This document shows, piece after piece, positions 5,960-9,998 of a stretch of DNA of 9,998 bases (within the stretch, counting starts at the first letter, position 1; every line of letters begins with the position of its first letter). A program made the translations under genes and the position numbers. Origin of the DNA: an uncultured Labedella sp. (GTDB lineage: Bacteria > Actinomycetota > Actinomycetes > Actinomycetales > Microbacteriaceae); the NCBI GenBank assembly GCA_934636065.1, contig CAKTZW010000039.1:1-9998 (forward strand), given 5' to 3'. A model generated the notes under the pieces. It did not search any database and was not told where the DNA came from. It saw nothing but the letters and a program-made list of their open reading frames with translations.

Positions 5960-6940
5960 ATGACCGCGACTGCATCCCCCGACTCGACCGGCACCCCGGC
6001 CACCCGATCAGCGTGGGGCTACGGCCTCGCGACGCGGGCATCGGACGGAACGATCCTCGACACCTGGTATCCCGAGCCGCTGCTCGGACGGATCCCGACC
6101 GGTCGCGACAAGTGGATCGCCCCGGCGGAGCTCGAGGCTCTCGCGACCGCCGACCCGCGCCGAACCGTCACCGTGGACGTCGTCACCGTCGAGATCGACC
6201 TCGACGCCCCTCCGGCGGACACCCCGGACGCCTATCTCCGGCTGCACCTGCTCTCGCACGTGATCACGCCGCCCAACTCGATCAACCTCGACGGCATCTT
6301 CGCCCACCTGCCGATCGTCGTGTGGACGACAGCCGGCCCCGTGCTCCCGGCCGACTTCGACGTCCTCCGTCCCTCCCTGCAGCGGGCGGGCATCCAGGCG
6401 ACCGGCGTCGACAAGTTCCCCAGGCTGCTCGACTACGTCACGCCGGACCGCGTCCGGATCGCCGATTCGTCGCGCGTCCGCCTGGGCGCTCACCTCTCCC
6501 CGGGGACCACCGTCATGCACGAGGGCTTCGTCAACTTCAACGCCGGGACGCTCGGGGCGTCGATGATCGAGGGCCGGATCTCGCAGGGCGTCGTGGTCGG
6601 GGACGGCAGCGACATCGGCGGAGGGGCCTCCATCATGGGGACGCTGTCGGGCGGCGGGACGCACCGCGTGGCGATCGGAGCGCGAGCACTCCTCGGTGCG
6701 AACTCCGGCATCGGCATCTCGATCGGGGACGACTCCGTGGTCGAGGCGGGCCTGTATGTGACGGCGGGGACGAAGGTCACCGTGGTCGAGCCCGGCACCG
6801 AGGACCGCCCGGTCGTGAAGGCGTCGGAACTGAGCGGCATCCCGGGTCTGCTCTTCCGCCGCAACTCGACGACGGGTGCCGTCGAGGTGCTCCGACGCTC
6901 CGGGACCGGTATCGTCCTGAACACCGCCCTGCACGCGTGA
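5960..6940 (+). CDS. dapD: 2,3,4,5-tetrahydropyridine-2,6-dicarboxylate N-succinyltransferase (actinobacterial type)
   Basis: 326 aa, the usual length of the long actinobacterial DapD. It transfers succinyl from succinyl-CoA to tetrahydrodipicolinate, two steps before DapE. An N-terminal alpha/beta domain (about 15-155, with [29 protein letters not shown]) precedes a left-handed parallel beta-helix (about 160-275) made of hexapeptide turns such as VRIADS, VRLGAH, VVVGDG, VAIGAR and [18 protein letters not shown] (186-197) carries the family active-site Glu188. The enzyme acts as a cytosolic trimer. The start is ATG 5960: upstream in-frame sequence to 5840 belongs to the dapE region and promoter. 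The gene's last 19 codons ([18 protein letters not shown], stop) are the first part of a 114-bp unit repeated twice downstream. Confidence 0.95.
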   Translation: MTATASPDSTGTPATRSAWGYGLATRASDGTILDTWYPEPLLGRIPTGRDKWIAPAELEALATADPRRTVTVDVVTVEIDLDAPPADTPDAYLRLHLLSHVITPPNSINLDGIFAHLPIVVWTTAGPVLPADFDVLRPSLQRAGIQATGVDKFPRLLDYVTPDRVRIADSSRVRLGAHLSPGTTVMHEGFVNFNAGTLGASMIEGRISQGVVVGDGSDIGGGASIMGTLSGGGTHRVAIGARALLGANSGIGISIGDDSVVEAGLYVTAGTKVTVVEPGTEDRPVVKASELSGIPGLLFRRNSTTGAVEVLRRSGTGIVLNTALHA

Positions 6941-6997
6941 GCACATCTGAGGGTCGCTCCCTCGAGACCGGCGGCCGACCGTGCGCATGACGCAGTA
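6884..6997 (+). repeat. 114-bp tandem repeat, copy 1 (dapD 3' end)
   Basis: The unit begins at the codon for Glu309 of DapD, includes the stop at 6938-6940, a hairpin (6947-6966), and a tail containing tgcgcatga, which also occurs at the start of the acylase gene. Copy 1 is the only copy whose coding part belongs to the intact dapD. It differs from copy 2 at 4 of 114 bases (6904, 6937, 6946 and 6949). Its tail contains a four-codon ORF, ATG ACG CAG TAG (6987-6998), with no Shine-Dalgarno. Confidence 0.95.
6947..6966 (+). terminator. Small hairpin after dapD, repeated in each repeat copy
   Basis: CTGAGGG (6947-6953) pairs with CCCTCGAG (6959-6966) around TCGCT, giving seven pairs with one bulged base. 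It starts six bases after the dapD stop. The same element recurs at 7061-7080, where CTCAGGG keeps seven pairs by shifting the bulge, and at 7165-7184. It has no T-tract. A weak terminator or 3'-end stabiliser is possible; the assignment is from position only. Confidence 0.3.
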
Positions 6998-7111
6998 GAG
7001 GTGCTCCGACGCTCCGAGACCGGTATCGTCCTGAACACCGCCCTGCACGCCTGAGCACACCTCAGGGTCGCTCCCTCGAGACCGGCGGCCGACCGTGCGC
7101 ATGACGCAGTA
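6998..7111 (+). repeat. 114-bp tandem repeat, copy 2
   Basis: Exactly 114 bases after copy 1, and thus in the same reading frame as dapD. If translation passed the dapD stop it would read 19 linker codons and then [18 protein letters not shown] ending at TGA 7052-7054, the DapD tail with one change (G to E). The two codons just before the unit also encode Ala-Val in both places (gcc gtc before copy 1, gca gta before copy 2), so the similarity may reach slightly further upstream. The mini-ORF ATG ACG CAG TAG recurs at 7101-7112, and the unit again lacks a Shine-Dalgarno before it. Confidence 0.95.
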
Positions 7112-7215
7112 GAGGTGCTCCGACGCCCCCGGACCGGTATCGTCCTGAACACCGCCCTGCACACCTGAGGGTCGCTCCCTCGAGACCGGCGGCCGACACC
7201 AGGGAGTGCGCATGA
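7112..7215 (+). repeat. Tandem repeat, copy 3, diverged and ending in the acylase start
   Basis: Same unit with three clustered changes at the former Ser-Glu codons (now Pro-Arg), a 10-base deletion after CTGCAC, and about seven extra bases that create accAGGGAG just before tgcgcATGA. Despite the deletion the DapD-like frame still stops 114 bases after the previous stop, at TGA 7166-7168 (tail [11 protein letters not shown]). The ATG that is a dead mini-ORF in copies 1 and 2 is here the start codon of the acylase gene (7212). Confidence 0.9.
7201..7206 (+). promoter_or_regulatory. Shine-Dalgarno of the acylase gene
   Basis: AGGGAG lies five bases before ATG 7212. It decides the start: the in-frame GTG at 7206 overlaps the site and so is unlikely to be used. 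The corresponding bases are absent in repeat copies 1 and 2. Confidence 0.75.
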
Positions 7216-9758
7216 GACGGGCCGACTACGACACGCGTCGCCACCCGGTGGGCAGGGTCGTCGTCCGGGTCCTCGCCGTCGTCGCCGTCATCGTCGTGGT
7301 CGTGGGCGGGCTCGGGCTGTGGACCGTGCAGCGTTCGTTCCCGCAGACGCGGGGCGAGATCCGCCTTCCGGTGTTCGACGCGCCGGTCGTGGTGACGCGC
7401 GACGATGCCGGGATCCCGCAGCTCGAGGCCGACTCGGCCCTCGACCTTTTCACCGCTCAGGGCTTCGTCCACGCTCAGGACCGCTTCTGGGAGATGGACT
7501 TCCGCCGCCATGTGACGGCGGGGCGGCTCTCCGAGCTCTTCGGTCCGAGCCAGGTGGGCACCGACGCGTTCGTGCGCACCCTCGGGTGGCGGGCGGTCGC
7601 CGAGCAGGAGGTCGCCGCCCTCGACGAGACCTCCCGCTCCTACTACGAGGCGTACGCGCGCGGTGTGAACGCCTACCTGGAGTCGCGGTCGGGCGCCGAC
7701 CTGTCGCTCGAGTACGCCGTCCTCGGCCTGCAGAATCCGGGCTACTCCCCCGAGCCCTGGACGCCTGTGGACAGCGTCGCGTGGTTGAAGGCGATGGCGT
7801 GGGACCTCCGGTCGAACCTCGAGGACGAGATCGAGCGCGCGCTGCTCGGGTCGACTCTGGAGTCGGAGCGCCTCTCCGAGCTCTACCCGTCATACCCCTA
7901 CGACGAGCACCCGTCGATCGTGTCCGGACCGCCGCGTGCCGATCAGCCCCTGTCGACCGCCGCGACCACCGCGACCGCCGCCGCGCTCCCGGAGGGGGCC
8001 GCCGAGGCGCTCGGGAACGTCCGTTCGGCCCTCCGCTCGCTGCCGGAGCTGCTCGGCGAAGCGGGGACGGACATCGGATCGAATGCGTGGGTCGTCTCTG
8101 GTGAGCACACCGACACGGGCGGCCCGCTGCTCGCGAACGACCCGCACCTCGGGCCGGCGATCCCGTCGATCTGGTACCAGATGGGTCTGCGCTGCAGCAC
8201 GGTGAGCGAGGAGTGTCCGTTCGACGTCGCCGGGTACACGTTCTCCGGCCTGCCCGGCGTCGTCATCGGGCACAACGACTCGATCGCGTGGGGCTTCACG
8301 AACCTCGGTCCCGATGTCGCCGATCTCTTCGTCGAGCGCGTCGAGGGCGACGGCTTCGAGCTCGACGGCACGATGCGGCCGATGGACGTGCGCGAGGAGA
8401 CGATCTCCGTCGCCGGAGGCGATGACGTGACCCTGCGCATCCGATCCACCGCCCGGGGTCCGATCGTGTCGGATGTGTCGGAGCAGTTCGGCTCCATCGC
8501 CGAGGACTACCCCGCGGCCACCGGACTGCCGGAGGACGACTACGCCCTCTCGCTGCAGTGGACGGCTCTCTCGCCGGGCCGGACGCCGTCCGCCGTGTTC
8601 GCGATGAACGCCGCTCGTGACTGGGACGCGTTCCGAGCGGCGGCCGAGCTCTTCGAGGTGCCCTCCCAGAACCTCGTGTACGCCGACGTCGAGGGCAACA
8701 TCGGGTACCAGGCCCCGGGACGCATCCCCATCCGGTCCGGCGGGGACGGCACGCTCCCGCAGCCCGGGTGGAAGAGCGGGGCCGGCTGGACGGGATTCGT
8801 GCCGTTCTCCGAACTCCCTAGCGTCCTCAATCCGCCGGAGGGCTACATCGTGACGGCCAACAACGCCGTCGCACCGGCCGGCTCCGGACCGTTCCTGACG
8901 TCGGACTGGGATGCGGGCTATCGAGCCGCCCGGATCGACGCGCTCGTCCGCGGGCTCATCGACGAGGGCGACCCCATCTCGGCCGAGGACATGTCGCGCA
9001 TCCAGGCCGACGACCGCAACGCGGTCGCGGACCTCCTCGTGCCGCGGCTGCTCGAGCTCGAGGGCCTGCCGTCCGCTGCGCGCGACCTGCTCGCCGGCTG
9101 GGACCACCACGACGAAGCCGACAGCGCGGCGGCCGCCTTCTTCAACGTGTTCTGGAAGACGCTCCTCGACGACACCTTCCGCCCGCGCCTGCCCGACGAT
9201 CTGCCCCCGGCGGGCGGCTCCCGCTGGTTCCTCATCGTGGAGGGGCTGCTCGACCAGCCGTCGTCACCCTGGTGGGAGCTGCCGGACGCCGAGGTCGTCG
9301 GTGTCGAGGACGTCCTCACGCACAGCGCCGAGAAGGCGTGGGCCGAGAGCCGCCGGCTGCTCGGCGACGACTCCTCGATGTGGCGCTGGGGGGACCTGCA
9401 CCGTCTCGACCTCCGGAACGCCACGTTCGGCTCGTCGGGCATCGCGCCGATCGAATGGCTCTTCAACCGGGGGCCGTGGGCCACGTCGGGCGGATCGAGC
9501 GAGGTCAACGCCGTGGGGTGGGACCTCCCCGACGGGTACGCGGTCGACTGGGTGCCCTCGATGCGGCAGGTCGTCGACCTCGCCGACTTCGACAAGTCGA
9601 CCTGGATCAACCTCGCGGGCAGCTCTGGTCACGCCTTCCACCCGCACTACACGGACCAGACGGATGCGTGGGCCGCGAACGAGACACGGACGTGGCCGTT
9701 CAGCCGTGGCGCGACCGATGAGACGACCGTCGACCGCCTCGTCCTCCGACCGGAGTAG
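7212..9758 (+). CDS. Penicillin acylase family Ntn-hydrolase (peptidase S45), membrane-anchored or secreted
   Basis: 848 aa from ATG, typical length for an S45 precursor. The family hydrolyses amide bonds of beta-lactams, N-acyl-homoserine lactones, lipopeptides or similar acylated amines after self-cleavage into alpha and beta chains. Seen: a basic N-terminus and one hydrophobic helix (about 14-37) without a lipobox cysteine; the alpha-chain signature RDDAGIPQLEADSALDLF (63-80) and GFVHAQDRFWEMD (84-96); the linker; the processing site DIG/SNAW with Ser290 as the new beta-chain nucleophile; NDPHLG; TANNAV with Asn550 as the oxyanion asparagine; and the closing GSSGHAFHPHYTDQ. All catalytic positions are present, so it should be active outside the membrane. 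Substrate cannot be predicted. It follows dapD on the same strand after the repeats and has no obvious promoter of its own; pathway linkage to dapD is not implied. Confidence 0.9.
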   Translation: MRRADYDTRRHPVGRVVVRVLAVVAVIVVVVGGLGLWTVQRSFPQTRGEIRLPVFDAPVVVTRDDAGIPQLEADSALDLFTAQGFVHAQDRFWEMDFRRHVTAGRLSELFGPSQVGTDAFVRTLGWRAVAEQEVAALDETSRSYYEAYARGVNAYLESRSGADLSLEYAVLGLQNPGYSPEPWTPVDSVAWLKAMAWDLRSNLEDEIERALLGSTLESERLSELYPSYPYDEHPSIVSGPPRADQPLSTAATTATAAALPEGAAEALGNVRSALRSLPELLGEAGTDIGSNAWVVSGEHTDTGGPLLANDPHLGPAIPSIWYQMGLRCSTVSEECPFDVAGYTFSGLPGVVIGHNDSIAWGFTNLGPDVADLFVERVEGDGFELDGTMRPMDVREETISVAGGDDVTLRIRSTARGPIVSDVSEQFGSIAEDYPAATGLPEDDYALSLQWTALSPGRTPSAVFAMNAARDWDAFRAAAELFEVPSQNLVYADVEGNIGYQAPGRIPIRSGGDGTLPQPGWKSGAGWTGFVPFSELPSVLNPPEGYIVTANNAVAPAGSGPFLTSDWDAGYRAARIDALVRGLIDEGDPISAEDMSRIQADDRNAVADLLVPRLLELEGLPSAARDLLAGWDHHDEADSAAAAFFNVFWKTLLDDTFRPRLPDDLPPAGGSRWFLIVEGLLDQPSSPWWELPDAEVVGVEDVLTHSAEKAWAESRRLLGDDSSMWRWGDLHRLDLRNATFGSSGIAPIEWLFNRGPWATSGGSSEVNAVGWDLPDGYAVDWVPSMRQVVDLADFDKSTWINLAGSSGHAFHPHYTDQTDAWAANETRTWPFSRGATDETTVDRLVLRPE

Positions 9759-9775
9759 AGAGACCGGAGTAGAGA
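9748..9775 (+). repeat. 14-bp tandem duplication over the acylase stop codon
   Basis: GACCGGAGTAGAGA occurs at 9748-9761 and again, identical, at 9762-9775. The first copy encodes the last residues and the TAG stop (9756-9758); the second puts another TAG at 9770-9772, out of frame because 14 is not a multiple of 3. Confidence 0.9.
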
Positions 9776-9785
9776 GTTGCGTACC

Positions 9786-9807
9786 CCGGTCGGGGGCGCC
9801 CCTCCGG
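9786..9807. terminator. Possible weak terminator between the acylase gene and gltA
   Basis: CCGG at 9786-9789 and 9804-9807 flank a G-run and C-run (9792-9796 and 9799-9802) able to form a short, tight stem. It lies in the 50-base gap between convergent stops, where a terminator is expected. The pairing is poor and there is no T-tract, so support is mainly positional. Confidence 0.25.
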
Positions 9808-9808
9808 C

Positions 9809-9998
9809 CTAGCGGCGCGGGAACTCGCGCTCGGCGGGCCCGACGTACAGCTGCTGCGGCCGGCCGATCTTCGACTGCGGGTCGAGGTTCATCTCGCGCC
9901 AGTGCGCGATCCAGCCGGGCAGTCGGCCAATCGCGAACAGCACCGTGAACATGCGGGTCGGGAAGCCCATCGCCTTGTAGATGACGCCGGTGTAGAAG
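9809..9998 (-). CDS. gltA: Citrate synthase, C-terminal end (partial)
   Basis: The last 62 codons are present, ending at TAG (9811-9809); the start lies beyond the window. The sequence has the C-terminal signature of type I bacterial citrate synthase: [20 protein letters not shown], then [30 protein letters not shown]. The enzyme condenses oxaloacetate and acetyl-CoA in the first step of the TCA cycle. The [12 protein letters not shown] helix and the GRPQQLY tail carry conserved arginines of the dimeric active site in this family. Main alternative is 2-methylcitrate synthase, but the C-terminal GRP-QLY tail is more typical of gltA. Confidence 0.92.
   Translation of the reverse strand, partial: FYTGVIYKAMGFPTRMFTVLFAIGRLPGWIAHWREMNLDPQSKIGRPQQLYVGPAEREFPRR

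Noticed and set aside
6987..7112. Leader peptides ATG-ACG-CAG-TAG in repeat copies 1 and 2
   Set aside because: Four codons with no Shine-Dalgarno and no attenuator-like codon bias; they are by-products of copying the acylase start region.
6490..7164. Minus-strand protein with three internal repeats containing [10 protein letters not shown]
   Set aside because: It is the antisense translation of the dapD 3' end and its tandem copies; the apparent protein repeat is explained by the DNA repeat.
7206..7211. GTG at 7206 as the acylase start
   Set aside because: It overlaps the AGGGAG ribosome-binding site; ATG 7212 has correct spacing.
6884..7215. CRISPR-like periodicity
   Set aside because: The 114-bp unit is repeated end to end without unique spacers and overlaps dapD coding sequence; it is a plain tandem duplication.

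Overview
The window is GC-rich (roughly 70 % by eye), tightly packed actinobacterial chromosome. The protein content suggests Microbacteriaceae or a close relative: a short actinobacterial-type TatB, a DUF3117 microprotein, an actinobacterial Mrp without the CxxC motif, and divergent dapE/dapD. Family placement is inference from remembered sequences; no search was run. It looks like core chromosome. I see no transposase, integrase, phage gene, tRNA or CRISPR array.

Layout. 1-134: 3' end of a DUF1003 membrane-protein gene, overlapping mrp (127-1296, +), an Mrp/ApbC-type P-loop ATPase. Facing mrp is the minus-strand pair tatB-apt (2276 to 1333), joined by a GTGA stop/start overlap. Divergent from tatB is a SAM-dependent O-methyltransferase (2388-3038, +). 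A strong hairpin separates it from the convergent DUF3117 microprotein (3135-3305, -). Further right on the minus strand are a polytopic GT-C/PIG-V-like mannosyltransferase (3386-4645) and dapE (4773-5873). dapE diverges from dapD (5960-6940, +); the two products make and remove the succinyl group in the succinylase branch of lysine/diaminopimelate synthesis. Then comes a membrane-anchored penicillin-acylase-family Ntn hydrolase (7212-9758, +), and the 3' end of citrate synthase gltA (9809-9998, -) facing it.

The gene set and relative orientation (mrp, tatB, O-methyltransferase, DUF3117, dapE, dapD) match, after inversion, what I recall of the M. tuberculosis segment Rv1229c-Rv1201c. Here it is compressed, and the sigE-rseA-htrA block is absent between the O-methyltransferase and tatB.

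The most unusual structure is the 270-base dapD/acylase junction. A 114-bp unit (exactly 38 codons) holding the last 19 codons of dapD, its stop, a small hairpin and a copy of the acylase start region occurs three times in tandem (6884-7215). The DapD C-terminus stays in frame in every copy. Only the last copy, next to the real acylase gene, has a Shine-Dalgarno sequence. A separate 14-bp tandem duplication spans the acylase stop codon. The start regions of dapE, dapD and tatB each show TANNNT exactly six bases before the start codon, which suggests leaderless transcripts. Nothing here looks like a wholly new multi-gene system; the repeat junction, the leaderless pattern and some altered enzyme motifs are the points worth checking.
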